64,000 nt of DNA from Carposina sasakii. Taxonomy: Eukaryota > Arthropoda > Insecta > Lepidoptera > Carposinidae. The translations under genes were made by a program, and so were the position numbers. Location of the stretch: positions 10,974,001 through 11,038,000 of the forward strand of contig CP053169.1 in the NCBI GenBank assembly GCA_014607495.2, in the 5' to 3' direction. Position 1 is the first letter of the stretch. The number at the start of each line of letters is the position of its first letter. The notes below the pieces were generated by a model. The model was not told the DNA's origin. It worked only from the letters and a program-made list of their open reading frames with translations, and searched no databases. Positions 23,234-37,024 of the stretch are shown here, piece by piece.

Positions 23234-24490
23234 TAACCCCCGACGCAAAAGCGACGGGGTGTTATAAGTTTGACGTGTCTCTCTCTCTGTGTAAATGTGT
23301 ATGTGTCTGTCTGTGGCATCGTAGCTCCCAAACGGATGATCCTATTTTAATGCGGTTTTTTTTAAAGGTATATCAGTTGAGAGTGTTCTTAGCTATGTTT
23401 GATGGAAATCGGTTCAGGTCTTCAAGGTCATGAGGTTGTTTATTAGGTGTGATAGGAATGTTACACGCTCAGTTTGCTTGCAAGCATATGTGGGATCTGA
23501 CATTTGAAACACTAATGTTTTCTGGAACCACTGAACTGGTCTGCTGTTAGGGCTCGAAGATAGGAGACGTAACCCTGGACTGCCTTTTAGTAAACCCATC
23601 GAGTTCGGGCTCGTTGGATTTGTCTTAACTAGTTCTCTTTATGTTTCTAATTGACGAGGATCTGATGTTGGAAATCTGGAACCTCTGAGTTGGTCTAATG
23701 ATAGGGCTCGAAGGTAGGAGACGTAACCCTGGTCTACCTTTTAGTAAACCCATCGAGTTTGGGCTCGTTGAATTTGTCTTGACTGGTTCTGTTCATGTTT
23801 CTAATTGACGAGGACCTTATGCTGGAAATGGGATGTGGCGGATGAAACCCTGGAATGCCGGAATGAAACTGATCACCCGATTTATATTTTTGCTGAAAAT
23901 CTAGAAAGATCAAAGTTTAATCTTTATTGTTTCTTAATCTCTGCAATTCTCCCAGAGCCAGTTTGTCATGAGGATTGTTAAACAGCTTCCTTTGGTCGAG
24001 ATCGCATTTAGCAACCCCATCTAAACTTTTTACGCGGCGAAAAATAAAAGAAATTAAATGAAATAATGAAAATTTAAGGAGCTCCTTCAAAAAGCATGAA
24101 ATAAAAAATTAAATAAAATTTTTTAAAAATCTTTCGACCCAAAACAAGTACGCAATTATTATGTATGACAAAAGGTTTAAAATCGGACAAAAAGGACAAA
24201 AAGTTTAATTTTTGAAGGTAAAAAGTGGTCCTCCGACGCGGCAAAATATAATCAAAAATTTCATACGTACGGTCAACAGCAGGCCAAGATAATCATTTAC
24301 AGTTCAAAATTAGCGGTTATGCCTCCGACATAAAGGTGGCACAAAGTCCCGAGTAGATAGTCTAACATGCTTTAGTTGGTACTTACGTAGTGTTATAAGT
24401 TATTTTTTGCTTTTTATAGGGTTTAGCATTTTAAACCTTTTGTCATAATAATTGCGTACTTGTTTTGGGTCGGGTTTTTTTTAAATTTTA
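23234..24490. repeat. Lepidopteran composite repeat with inner inverted arms
   Basis: It opens with aacccccgacgcaaaagcga and cggggtgttataagtttgac, then tctgtctgtggcatcgtagc, a sequence common in moth and butterfly genomes. A ~155-bp direct repeat follows (23510-23665 and 23666-23820; shared words gggctcgaag, ggagacgtaaccctgg, aaacccatcgagtt). The right third is a foldback: the arm at 24117-24183 (ttcgacccaaaacaagtacg) recurs inverted at 24428-24490 (cgtacttgttttgggtcggg). It may be one ~1.26-kb element, or a MITE inserted beside an older repeat. Confidence 0.65.
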
Positions 24491-27400
24491 AATTTAATTA
24501 ATTCTATGGACAATTGGATATAGAAATATGAATATTATAAACGTGTGCTATGCTCCTTTAGGTAAATAATCGTCAGCTATTGCAAGTATGTATAATGTCT
24601 CTAACTAATTTGTATAGACATGCCTGAGCTCGCACGCTGCAGCACGACACGCGGATTCACTCGCCACCCTCGTGGCTAACCGCAGCGTGTCGCTGTACAT
24701 TATGTATGACTAGACTTGTGAGCTTCCCTTCCACCAAGGCATGCACAGCACACCAAATGAAATACATCGGATGAAAAACTATTGCTAAATATTTGTGATT
24801 GTAATCCGAGGAGTCTATTGATGTTGTTTGTATAAAATCACATTAAATTTAGTTTATGTGCATGACCAATCTATGATATTTGTGAGACACAATTGCTTTT
24901 TATTTGGCCTCGAATACGTTTTACCTATCATTAAGTTCTTAATTTAGATCACTAAAGCTTTCCTGGATTATTGACATCCCTACAAAGTAGGTACAGATAT
25001 GGCTTCTTTACAGTCTAATTATGTAATTCAAAATAAATTATTTAAGATGTTCTAGAAGTAATGTTGCCTAACAAATACAAAGGCATTATAGAAACATTCT
25101 CTGCAGTGCACGGTGAATACGTTACAACTTATTTGCACGACTAAAAATAGATTTGTCGAGTCGTTGATACACATCTACAGCGAGCGATTGCAGACGCAGC
25201 GCGCTGTTCGATCAAGCGGTCACCTCGTCTGTGTTGAGTACCCACACTATATTGACTGGCCACTTTCAAGACAAACTCGTTATTATCGAGTATCTTCAAA
25301 AGTAAACTTCCAGTGTTCGCGCCAGTTGGCTCGCTCCGAGGGAGCCTGGGCGCTATTCCCGCCTCGTCGTGATGCAACGCTTGCAGAACACACATTGTTC
25401 TATTTGCTGCAGTCGATGGATCTGTTTTTGTAACAGTTTCCACTCCAGCGTCTCCGGCTCGGATACTGTTACTAATATTGCTTTAACTGTAACTCAAACC
25501 AGATGTTTCTATTCTAATGTCTTGCATTCATGTTGGCCATTTTAGATGTATTGTTAAATAAGTATTTGCTTTTTGCATCTAGTGTGGAAATAAGTGTGTC
25601 GTGCCGAGACGAATCTTTTTGACCTTTGACGTGTAGGAATTGGAATTGAACTGATTCATAGAACTGGCTCTTTACATAGCTTGAACATTTTCGCCTGGTT
25701 GTCTGTCACTCACACTTGACTGCACCTACTTGTGTGATCATGTGTCCGTTAGTTTATCTGAAGTGTTGATATACCACTGAGTACCTCTTTAACTAATTCT
25801 CACATTAATTCCGTTCAATGTAGTTTGTAAAAAAATCTATTATTGTCCCGCTATAAAATGACTGAAATAGGAATAGCATCAAATAAAGTTTATTGTAGCC
25901 CTGACCGTCTCGGCACATTGACCGTCGTCGGGTGTCGCCGTTTGAATAGCTGCCAATTTCAATTCACTTTCCGATGGTTCCTCTTTTTATCCTATAGTTA
26001 GCTAGGATCACTGTTGTTGTTTAGTTCTATTTCTACTACTACTACTCTCGGCCGCAGACATGTGCCTTGCGTGCATGTGCGCTTATCTTAATATCAATTT
26101 CACACAGTATTTAATGTTATGCTCGTAATTTTCCTATGCCATTATGTCTTTATGCTGGCGTGATGACTTTTTCATTTTGATCGATCATAATGAAGAGGTC
26201 ATTTCTCATTTCGACAAGTTCATTACATCACGAACTTGAGTTCTTTTGTGAAGGAAGCAGTTGTTGCTCTATTCTATATATTGTTATATATCTATTTATC
26301 GAAGTGTCAGATATTTCCTAATCAACCAATACTGTAATGTAACCTGCCATGTAACTTGCAATAAAAGTGAATCAAGTATACCTAGTTAGATTACTAAAAC
26401 TGATCGGAATCCTCCGAACGCCTTTCCGCAGGCATCCCTAATACTTTGTGGTTAATACTCGTATCAGTCATCTCAGTTGGATGCGTTGTCATGTCTGCGC
26501 TGAAAATAGATCGACCTACTTACAGCTACAGCTGTACCTGAAGTGAGTACAAACGCTGTGGGCAAAACACGCGGGTTCACGGGAATAGTGAAATTATCTA
26601 GAAGTTGATATTGTTTAGTAGTAAGTTTATTCTATCCAGCCTTGCGCACGCGCAGTGTGGCGCGGCGTGGGAGCTCACAAACCGGTCATCGTACTGTACT
26701 GATGGAGTAATTATACCAATAGAATAAATTATAACGCCATGACTGGTTTCAAACGTTCTATTTTCTCGACAAAGAAATAAATCATAGCTACTTACTTACT
26801 GCTCGCTAAGAGACGAATGTCATACATATTTGAGTTTCGTAGTTTTTACTGATTCAGAGATCCTAGACAAAATAATCAGTGAGATGCAACATGACGCATT
26901 TATTGAAGTGAACTTCGTTCTCTAATATCTCAGGTCAAAAGTCAATGACACCTGCAAGGAATGCATCCAACAAACCTAGCTCTTATAAATAAATATTACT
27001 TTTCGTGAGCTTAGAATAAAAAATAAAATTATTAAATGACTGTGGCACATTTGTTAATTTAAAATGATTAATCGCATAATGCTCATAAAATAGTACATAC
27101 ATGTTTACAAACCAAGGAACGGGGATTCATGACGTTAATATAGCTGTGCATATTTCTAATGTAACACGTGAATGTAAATGGACAAGAAATTTCTATTTAC
27201 AAAGTACATAATTCAATACATTCATCAATATTACTCAATGCATGTAGCCCACTCGACATGTGTGAAGTTGTAACAGTTGTGTATCCTATAGATTATGGGA
27301 CATTAGATTATGAAACAAACACAAAATTGAACTTATCAGTCAACCGATTTTCAATATAGAACATGTAGTGGTTTCAATGTAACGAAACGTGTAGTGAAGA

Positions 27401-30400
27401 ATATAGGCCGCTAGTCACGATAGGTCAACGGAGATCGGTATCGCCTACGCGTCGCAAGATAGATCGTCGACCCAGATCTGATGTTTGACTACACGATACT
27501 GCACGCCTCAAATCTGTGCTATCTCGTAAATCCCTCGCCGGTGCCGTGTTTGATATCCGAAAGTACAAATATTTAAAATTCATTTCATAAACTTTTCGGG
27601 TGTCACGGAAAAATTTGTACGCGCTATAGATTTAAAAAGTTGAGGAAATTCCATTCTGATGAGTTTATTGCCATAAAACATCCATCCTACTTACCTGCAT
27701 GCCTCTTGTATCTTGTATAAATTAAAAAAACTAAGGAGCGATCACCTACAGCGAGTATTTCACATGTTACGTAAAGCTGTCTCTCCGGTTGCCGCTTGAG
27801 GTTCCGCATGACTCCGCACTTCCTGATCCGAAAACTCCTCCACAGCACAGTACCTACGTATTTCATATTGTTATTTAAATAGAAGTTTATCTAAAATAAC
27901 TGAGGTACAATAACGATCAATCATCCGAATTAAGAATTGAGTTCACATACGCGTGCGCCGGAGATAGTACAAGAATCATAGATACTCGTACGAATAGAAA
28001 GGTGGTTGGAATAAAGGTGAAGTGGACGCGAGTGCCGTTGTGTGGTGACCTCGCGTGGTGTCTGCTCTGACACGATATCTGTCGGCCGATACTGTCCGAC
28101 AAGTCTCAGGCTAAGGCAGAACAAGGGTAAAGATTTTGACGTTCACTAACACGTTCATATACCCCGTGGTTGTAGGTATCACATCTTATAATTCTTAAAT
28201 AAGACCTAATTGTAGTTACTCATGTAACTAACCATTTAAATTTAATTTAATAACTCTAACATCGACGCCACTCGACAGTGACCTTAATTTTGCAACTCTC
28301 CTATTTTATTTATGACCGATACAATTTTAACTAATGTCGCATGATCATGAACATTACCCGAATCTAAATCTTATTCGCTTACTATATGTATGTATTTAAT
28401 GTCTTATACCAAAAGAGCCCAAGGCTCGCAATAAAATACTGTACAGTTTAATACCCTCTAAGTCCTTATTACTGCAGAGGATATTAAACTACAATATTTT
28501 ATTGCACATAATAAGTTTGTTAATAGCACACACGTAATTTAAATTGATCGATTACGTGTTCGGAGCTCGCTTCCTCTATCGGTTGTGCTTCTGCTTGATC
28601 ATGTCCAGCCACACCCGCGGCACCTGTAACACGCACTAGAGCTGGGCCTGATACACTCGTCACACCCGCCGAAACACCACTCGTGGGATGAGTGGTGTCT
28701 GCATGATTCTGATGTGAATGCACATAGAAAAGGGGTTATGAAATATTCTCAGCGGGAAGTTATTAAGGATTCCCTCAACATCTCCGATTGTAGTATTTTT
28801 TATAAGGGTTAAGATTACGTTGTTTTACGGCATGGTGGATATGATAAATGAAAGTTCAGGTTTGATTCTCATAAATTATCACAAGCCATGGGCGGGTGTA
28901 GTACGGTAGTAGTGCCACTTAATGATGGGAACGTACTCAACCTGGTTGTAAGTGGGTCTACTGATGACGCAGGTTAATATGGATGGATACGTGTACCAAA
29001 TGGTCATATCACAATAATTTCATGTAAGGCCATTACGATATATTTTGACATATATTTATATAAATACCGTACTATTTTACACTTGAAGCTTAATATTTGT
29101 ATTACCAGTCAATAGCATCAATGACGTGAGATGAAGAGTTGACTACCGCAGTGTACCCCATCTATTGATAGGCTCGCCTCTTACAACTCGGCTGAACTGT
29201 AGGATTTGTAATTAGTTGTCATCTCTTGTTATTCGCTGAATATTTATTACACATGCGTATTATTAGTATGATTGCGGTTTGTTGGTCCCTGCGTATTTAC
29301 TTTAGCCTTCCACAAAGTCTTGTCTTACACTAGTTTCTTCATTACATGCATCTGCTATTGTAATTCTTTAAAGTTAGTTTTACTAGTTCGCGACATTCTT
29401 TGACTGACTTTCAGCTATTCACCATTAACTCTTAGTTATTTGGTTTCTCTGAAGTTTTAAAAGCAACATTATTTTCCCATTCGATTGATCGTGTCCATGA
29501 ACTAGTAATTACAATAAATTATCAGCCACATGATGTGCCGTCGTCGCTGTCCGTCTACGACACGTCACACATTTCACGTCACTGTCGGTCGTCTCCGAGC
29601 ATGCCCCGGTGTCCGGTGAAATATACAGTTACAAATACCAATTTATATTTAAAAGTTTGTTAGAAGGCGCCGATATCCTTAAACGATGAAGCCAGAGGTA
29701 CATTTGCAAGTTGTATTGTAAATTCATAACGGTAATTTGAATACTCAAAGTAACATGACAGGTGAAAGGAAACCTATTTGATCTTACAGAGTTTCCTATT
29801 TTGATTATTTTTGATCCAATAATGTACGAAGAGGTCAGTAAATCACTGATTATGAAATGCAACAGATAAATCACTTTCTGTAATAATGAAATCCTAAACA
29901 TGGCCCATACTGCGACCTGTCTCTTTATTGTGAAGTAACGTTCGTGCAAAAGCTCAGACGATGCGAGATAAGCTCCTTACATCACTCGGATGCATTCTCC
30001 TCTCACCTCCCCGCCCCCTCGCCTCTCCTCACCGCGCCGAGGTACGGGGTATAGCATTATTTCACCAACCTTTGCAGTGGGTTAGATATTTACGGTGAAG
30101 AATTTCATAGATAGCCAATTCAATATTATGGGCTACGCCATTAAAAAGTTATTTTAGTTTTGAAGTTCTGAGAAGTTGGAAAGTCTAAGAAGTACCTACA
30201 ACTCATGTCCGACAATCTACCAACCAAGTGAGCTTTTTTTCAAATTAGTAATAAATTGCCGCTGTACAAGTACGAGTATAATAACTGGACAGTGATAAAT
30301 AATTTTTACTTTACATTAATTTTACTTTAAGTATCCGAGAACTAAAAAACTATATATTATTACGTAAGTACTTATAGCAATGATGAAATAAAATTACCAT

Positions 30401-31533
30401 AAAATATTTCAAGAGTATAATGCAATTTAACGCCTTATACGACTACGCCGTACGTGAACTCCATCCGACGACCGCTCCACCCACTCCACACAACACGTCA
30501 CGATTATCGCAGCTCGTGTATGTCGCTGCATCTCCTTTGGTATGTGTTGCTCTACCTTTCCTCATGGCAGTATACAGTGAAGGGATGTCAAACCTACATT
30601 AACATTCCAAAAGGTGTCAGAGTGACCTTTTATATAATGAATCATAGCTTACGTGGCTTTAGTAGCCTACAGTAAAGTAGGTATTCCTAATAAACTAAAT
30701 TTCTGTTCTTCAAATAGCGCCTACACTACAGATTTCTTAGATTCCTGTTTTTAGTCCAATGATAGCTAGAAATTCACAAATGATCATGGCAAAGCTAAAA
30801 AAGTCATGACAATTTAAAGAAATTCGTACCAAGAGGGAGCAAGTAAAACATAACTCTATAAAAGCTACATCGAGTTTTGGATTAAACATAAAAATACCTA
30901 AAATAAAGCATTGCAGTTAAGTAGTCGTCATCCAATTATGAGATGAGACCCCTTTATGAGAAATCTGTCAAGGTTTATGTCTTGCAGACAGGGTAGAAGC
31001 TGGAGTTTTAATATGATGTAACTGAGGTGTGATAACACAGAAACATTCTCACACGGTTTGTTCCGGTCATAGTAATTATTTTTGCTGATTAAACTTGGAC
31101 CCGGATTCGCTCATGACTTTTGCCAAGGATGGATATTGCTACTCCATTAGTACGAACTGATTGAGGTAGCGATGTTTTTTTCCGATTCTGTGATTTGTTT
31201 CTGAATAGGTATTACTAGAAATATATTGGTGATTGCTTCACTCTACATTGGTGCACATTGAAACATCATTTGACCTAGTTATTAATGCTAAATTGTCAAT
31301 AATATGATGTCGATGACATAAGTACCTCTACATAATAGTAGATGTGGGCAGACTAGAGTTCAGTAAATATCACCCATACGTCATATTCCGAATAGTGACG
31401 CCTGATACAATTAAATATTTAATGAAATAAGCAAAACTTGAGTAATAAAGGTACATATTTGTAATTGTTATAGCCCCAGACAGATCAGGCTATACTTTCG
31501 GTTGATACATAATCCATTTCCTATTGGTTACAG
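24491..31533 (+). other. Intron 1 (3' part), no gene seen
   Basis: Seven kilobases of AT-rich sequence hold only short, domain-free ORFs on both strands. A GC-rich patch at about 29995-30045, ending in gccgag|gtacgg, could be an alternative 5' exon but lacks a clear acceptor. A partly self-complementary stretch lies near 24630-24700. No tRNA or element ends were recognised. Confidence 0.35.
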
Positions 31534-31646
31534 AGCTAGACCTATACCCGCTGACGTGGCAGCCGCCGCCGCCGCTGCCCGCTCCGCCGGCCCAGCGCCG
31601 CCGCCCGCTCGCCCACCGGCCGGCCCAGCCCTCGTGCTACTATAGG
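31534..31646 (+). other. Probable non-coding exon 2 of the GT92 gene
   Basis: A consensus acceptor (ctattggttacag, AG at 31532-31533) and donor (ctatagg|gtatgt, GT at 31647) bound a 113-base GC-rich block in AT-rich DNA. It has no ATG. Read in frame with the ATG at 42246 it meets a TAG at 31537-31539, so if spliced directly to 42245 it fixes 42246 as the first possible start and leaves exon 2 as 5' UTR. Confidence 0.55.
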
Positions 31647-33481
31647 GTATGTATTTATCATCTTATCTCATCGTTATGAGGTTCCACATAATCCTTAGGT
31701 GTGATAACTCCATGATATTCGTCGTAACATGGATTTTACGATGTTTAATCTAAGTCAATCCTAGAATGCTAATTATATGGTATGATAGATATGATAGATC
31801 GTCATATCTCAAATATCTTATAACATCGACAATAAATTTAAAAGTTAAAAACAGAGGGCCTCCACAGATCGCTCTCTAGGGGTAGGGCCTTCAAAGTTAC
31901 GCTGGTGATATGATGAGTCATCATATAATAAAAATAATGTTTGCTTCCTCATGTTTTACTACATTCAACGAACGTTCTGTTTGGGTTTTTACCATTCAAA
32001 TGAGTGACTGAGCATTCGAGAATCTCTTACTAGTTATTTGGTCAATGATTAATTAAAAATACCTAATACTCGTAGTAAAGGGCTTTTGACATTCTTTATC
32101 GTACAGTTCAACGTTTCGCTAAATTATATTAGTCCTAATACTATTCGACTGCTAGTACTTAAGCTGTTGAATCATTTCCAATACTATATTTTAGGTATAA
32201 TATAATTATATTTTTTGTCCGACCTAGCCAACAAGGTCGCGGGCGAGGTTGTTGGGGGAGGCCTATGGTCAGCAGTGGACTTCTCATGGCTGAAAATGAT
32301 TGTGGGGGTGGTGAAAAGGGAAGCGCTTCCAGCCCCACCGGGCCACTAGTTGTTGTGTGGCCTATGTATTATATTCCAATCATTGTGAGAAACATCGATA
32401 TCGCGTTTAGGATTTTGCATTCCATTGTGGTTCTCCCTTGCATCCGATAGGTGGCTCCGCTACAATGATCATGATAATGAATTAATTATGTTATATCACG
32501 ACAAAGATAACGTTTCGCAATGTTGACAAGCTCTTAGCATTATCTCCACTATCATTCTGACGTTTGTTATCAGTTGTTACTCCGTTATTCTCAGAGCGGA
32601 AGTGTCTGTGATTACATCTGATTACTGAAACCCATCTGCACAGATTGTGATGTGATGTAACAAATAAATATCCGCTCTACTCGTACTGGTTTGTTATTAG
32701 TTTGATCACAAAATATATTTAACTTTTCTGCTTTTGGAATATTTGGCTTATAAACTTCATGGAGTATCAAATCAATTTGAAACAGATATTCCATTCATTA
32801 CGGAAAAATGTCAATCCAGAATATAATATTGTACTCGCTATATCCTATAGAAATGTAGTTATTGGAAAGTCATGTTCACAGAATATTATATGTTGCTAAT
32901 AATTTGGCATTTTGTCTTATAGCCGTTTGCAATTATGAATATCCTGTGATCATTAAAATTTGTATGTAATGTTTTCCTGCCAAACACAATCTGTTGAGGA
33001 TACGATTGAGAGAAAAAATATCGTCTCAAGTGAATTGATGTTTATTTCTTTCAGTTAAGTACGTCCACGAATTCGAAATGTCTATATGTAAATGTGTTGG
33101 CCAACAATTTGCCTTACGTGAGGTGAAGCTGGTTACATGCAGACTGCAGTTTCTCTAATACAAGTCATTTGTCACGTTTGAGAAATAACTGCATTGTCGG
33201 TAGATGTCACAGATTGTTTTAAAGGCCACAGAGCCGGATAATGTAGAGCTCAAACAGTATGACACATATTAGTTGTGTCTACTATCTAGCTTATATCTAT
33301 GCTATTTATTTCCATGATTATCGAAGTTAACCGACAATAACTGGAGTTAGTAAAGAAGACACTCGTTAAGGCGTTATTTATTTGTTAGAAAAGCTCCATT
33401 GTTTATGCACTAACATTAAATTATGAATCATTCACATCCTATAGTTTCAAGACTTCGAAACACAATATTTGCACCAATATA
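31647..33481 (+). other. Intron 2 segment
   Basis: This is AT-rich intronic DNA with no coding support. It contains one short LINE/SINE-type repeat fragment at 32220-32350. Confidence 0.35.
32220..32350 (+). repeat. Fragment of the 'cagcagtggac' repeat family
   Basis: The words ttgttgggggaggcctatgg and tcagcagtggac match the 3' region of the repeats at 9355-9660, 34665-34860 and 37025-37310. Only a short part of the family is present. The small ORF over it (32265-32450) is not a gene. Confidence 0.5.
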
Positions 33482-33876
33482 CAGGGTGTAAAAAGACAAC
33501 GTTGTTTTTTAATACCTCGTATTCTTTGTCAGGTTACGATCATTTTTTTCTATGGAACCAACCCTGGGAAACGACAAAAAAATATGAAAAAATACTGTAA
33601 TTTTATTGCAAGCAATGTATTCCTTTAATGAGCAAAGTACAAATGTACCTACAAAACTAACATTATGACATTTGGACATGGTATCTTTGAAAAAAATGTT
33701 TGTTAACCGATTTCATAAGGATTTATGTTAAAAAAAAATATAATATTAATGTAACTTTGGACCTCAATATCTTGGAAACCCGTGGTTTCCCAGGGGTGCT
33801 TCCATAGAAAAAAATTATCGTGATGTTACAAAGAATATGAGGTATTAAAAGAACAAAGTTGTCTTTTTACACCCAG
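33482..33876. mobile_element. Mariner-type MITE at a TA site
   Basis: The left end, TA|cagggtgtaaaaagacaac, and the right end, gttgtctttttacacccag|TA, form TIRs that extend about 50 bp (gttgttttttaatacctcgt against atgaggtattaaaagaacaaag). A second inner inverted pair is ttctatggaaccaaccctggg against caggggtgcttccatagaa. The 395-bp core has no ORF. TA duplication and a CAGGG start fit Tc1/mariner-derived MITEs. Confidence 0.8.
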
Positions 33877-34033
33877 TATGTATAAAATGAAATAAATAAA
33901 GTCTATCTAATTAACGGCTTATTATTTTACTACAAGATGTTTCAAATTCACTGTAAAGCTACAATTCCATCTCCACAAAATACTCGCTTTATGGATTTCT
34001 GGGGAATTTATCTTATTGTCACATAAAAACACG

Positions 34034-34221
34034 CCCCTTGATTACTTAATTTGAAGTAGCAGAGCCGAAGCAATGCGATAGCAAAAATTGTACAATATTT
34101 GCGTTAAAATGGCAAAATTTCTTTGAAATCCATTTTACGTAATACGAATTTGATAAGTAATAAGCCAATTTTTTTAAAAATCTCGCTATCGCTTTGCTTT
34201 TGCTAGTTAGGTAATAGGGGG
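34034..34221. mobile_element. MITE with ccccttgatta..taataggggg ends
   Basis: About 188 bp. The left arm (cccttgattacttaattt, then cgatagcaaaaattgtac) is inverted at the right arm (ctcgctatcgctttgctttt, gctagttaggtaataggggg). It is the intact, compact relative of the larger copy at 40666-41467, which shares both arms and the inner words ctttgaaatccatttta and aatacgaat. Confidence 0.75.
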
Positions 34222-34664
34222 TACGTTCTTATTAGTGTAATTGTGTTTCTGTTACCAGTTTCTATTGTACAATAATTATGCATAACTCGCTAACATTCAT
34301 CTCTAAGGTCAGCATTACCTCGGTGACATTACGTGCGTAACGTGTGCCTGAAATGTTTGACTTTTGAGGCATTTGTTTAGCAATTAACTATAGAAAGTAT
34401 TGCCAGTGGCGTTGGGTGTCACTGACTCATGTTCCTCGCCACGTCTGCATTTACATGTCGACATGAATATACATTGTTTTACCGACACCCATTCTGAGAC
34501 GGCTCTTTTACAAAATGACACCTTGCTTTGTTTATTTAGCGTCATTCTATTATTTCTAATAACTCAGCGCATCAGCGCATGTCTCTCGTAAATACTAAAA
34601 TAAGTTACTTATTTCAAAAAGTGGATTACATTTATTAGTGCATAAGCCGCATCACATTGTAGTC

Positions 34665-34860
34665 GACTACTGGACGTAGGCCTCCCCCAGGCCACGCCAC
34701 GTGATGGTCAGGCAGGTTGGTGACCGCGGTGTGAATTTCGGACTATGTTGTATACATGGGAGGTGCTGCTGCCCAGATCTCGGCAATCCTATACCCACGG
34801 GCAGGCTGAGGGTAGTGCTATTCTACTTATAACTCTGGCCACAACACACGGCATAAGTCA
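34665..34860 (-). repeat. LINE/SINE-type repeat, inverted copy
   Basis: It reads ctactggacgtaggcctccc then ccaggccacgcca at the left, and ggactatgttgtatacatggg further right, the complement of the 9355-9660 family with the expected spacing. It is diverged. Confidence 0.6.
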
Positions 34861-35518
34861 CATTTCATAGGTAGTTAATTTATAATGTAGATAGAGCCCA
34901 GTGGTAGGCGAACACCAGTTGAAAAATTTGATGATGATAATGCAGAGTCCATCGCAATGCTAGTAGAGTCAAATAGACCCTATGCCTGGTTCATGACAAA
35001 TATAGCGAAAATGATTCTTGACGATTATTTGATGGTAATCTTGTGTAAGTAAATTATTTACAATGGGTCCCTCTATCACCGCAGATCATAGGTAGAGCAA
35101 GTACCGGTAAGGTTTGCTTGTGTTTATTCCTACATGTAACATTTTGCGAATTTTTGTTATCATAATGATTATCTTTATGCTTCAAAGTATGAGTTTATTG
35201 CAAATGTTGAGTGGAAGGTTTCGTATCGTAATGGCAACTCGAACGGATTCGTCGCGTGTAGTGTGATGTCGAGCATGACATGAGCTCGACCGCCGTCACT
35301 ACCGTCTACACGTGGTGTGTACGGGGACTGCACGAGGTCCTGGTGGAACTAATGACAATATCGATGCAGACTCTTATGATACTCGTGCCTATTTGCCAAG
35401 GTCTAAAATGTGTTTACCTAGTTTACAGCCTGACTTATTATACATAAGTTATGAATATAAATAAAAAACTTTTCATCCTCATGGTAGAATCTTCTCTAAT
35501 CTGGATCTAGTGTAACAT

Positions 35519-35612
35519 AACACACGCGGCTGTATTCCCGAAATGGGGTAGCCAAAACTGGAGTATCATAAAGATAGTAGTTACGTTTATCATAGCGGGG
35601 AAAGATGTAAAT
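35519..35612. repeat. Short dispersed repeat, copy 2
   Basis: cccgaaatggggtagccaaa and the flanking words match the copy at 3131-3245 in the same orientation over about 90 bp. Confidence 0.45.
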
Positions 35613-37024
35613 GATCGGTGACAAATTCATCTGTTGTCAAATAATAAAAAAAATTACAATGTCGTGAAGTGAGTTTTGAAAGAGATCTTTCATTACTCTC
35701 TTCAAGGAATAGGATTGCAAACCGGGTGCAGTCCAAGGTCAGACGAGAGGTGAGGTGAGGGTGCGGGACGTAACGGCGGGGAGGGGACCGGTCTGAGAGG
35801 GCGACAACCGCGCCTGCACCTGCACCCATCCGTGACGGCTCATTCCACTGTTTTTTACAAAGTCTACAGCCACCAGCGAAACAAAGAGGCGAATATAGTT
35901 AAAGTTATAACATGACATGACCTGCGCCCGCCCGCCCCTACGATGTAAAACCACTGACTATGGAATTTATTTACGCAGTTTGAAAGAGTGAAGTGAGCTC
36001 ACAGTTTACATGGTTTATGAAACTACATTTGAGTTAACCCTATATAACCGTCATCGAGTCACGTTTCTGACAAGTATACGGTGAGAATAATCCACACACA
36101 CACACACTGTTGACCAGTAAAAATACTGAAAGCAAACATGCAATATACTACCTTTATTATATATATCAGGTATTTTAATAAATACCCTTGAATCATACAA
36201 ACCGAAAGGCGAAAGGCTTGTTTACTGCTGTGCACCGGTGAATATAATTGGATCTAGGGGTTCTATAGCAGCTGCATTTATAATATCTCCAAGGACATTA
36301 CATCTTATGGTCGGTGGACATTTCCGAACAAAGGGTATTTTCTTTGTCACTCATACGCACTCCCCTTGTCTTGGGGTAGCGTAATATTACTAAATATGCA
36401 ATAGCAGATGTTACACTCTTTTACATACACAAATAAATAAATATGAACACATCTAATAACAGTTGATGAACATACTAGTGACTATCATACGTCTATACAT
36501 GCAGAATAACAACATTCCATGGAGCTCCCATAACATTTATGTGGCAAACGTGTTTTGAGTCGACATAGTTTTTCTATAACGTTCACTACTGATGCTATAA
36601 GTAGTATGCAAACCTGTTCTCGAGTTGAAGTTTGTCAGCAATTTCGTTGGCTCTATATATTAGACCTAAATTTAATCTTCTTCAATATTTATCCGCCAAA
36701 TTATATTCTTCATAGTATATCGGAGACAACCACGTGACTATAGTATTTTGTTTACTCGTACATTTCACCCACAGTTGACACATTTGATTGAGGTGAGGTT
36801 ATCATTTAGGTGAGGTAGACATACATAGGTAGCATAAAGGGTATTTGCAGGCACATTCACTCCAAAATAGGTTTTGGCATATTATTTTGTTAATTATGTA
36901 ATTATTTGTGTCTTATACAAATGCTAATAAAATCATTGGGCCAGTGTAGAGTGTGTTACGGTGTGCTTGTGTCATGCTCTGAACCAGTATAAAGGTAACA
37001 ATATACTATTCTAATGAGTTAACT

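Larger units (their letters stand above)
34222..37024 (+). other. Intron 2 segment with scattered repeats
   Basis: Outside the repeat copies at 34665-34860 and 35519-35612, no feature is supported. There is a short (AC)n run near 36095-36107. A GC-rich patch near 35710-35830 yields overlapping ORFs on the minus strand without domains. Confidence 0.35.

Noticed and set aside
24630..24700. Possible tRNA or hairpin RNA in a GC-rich, partly self-complementary stretch
   Set aside because: No cloverleaf, no GTTCRANNC box and only partial pairing.
28520..28723. Minus-strand ORF with Ala/Val/His-rich product
   Set aside because: No domain, no convincing splice sites; composition effect most likely.
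29990..30050. GC-rich patch with gccgag|gtacgg as an alternative 5' exon
   Set aside because: No supporting acceptor or initiator; too weak to list as an exon.
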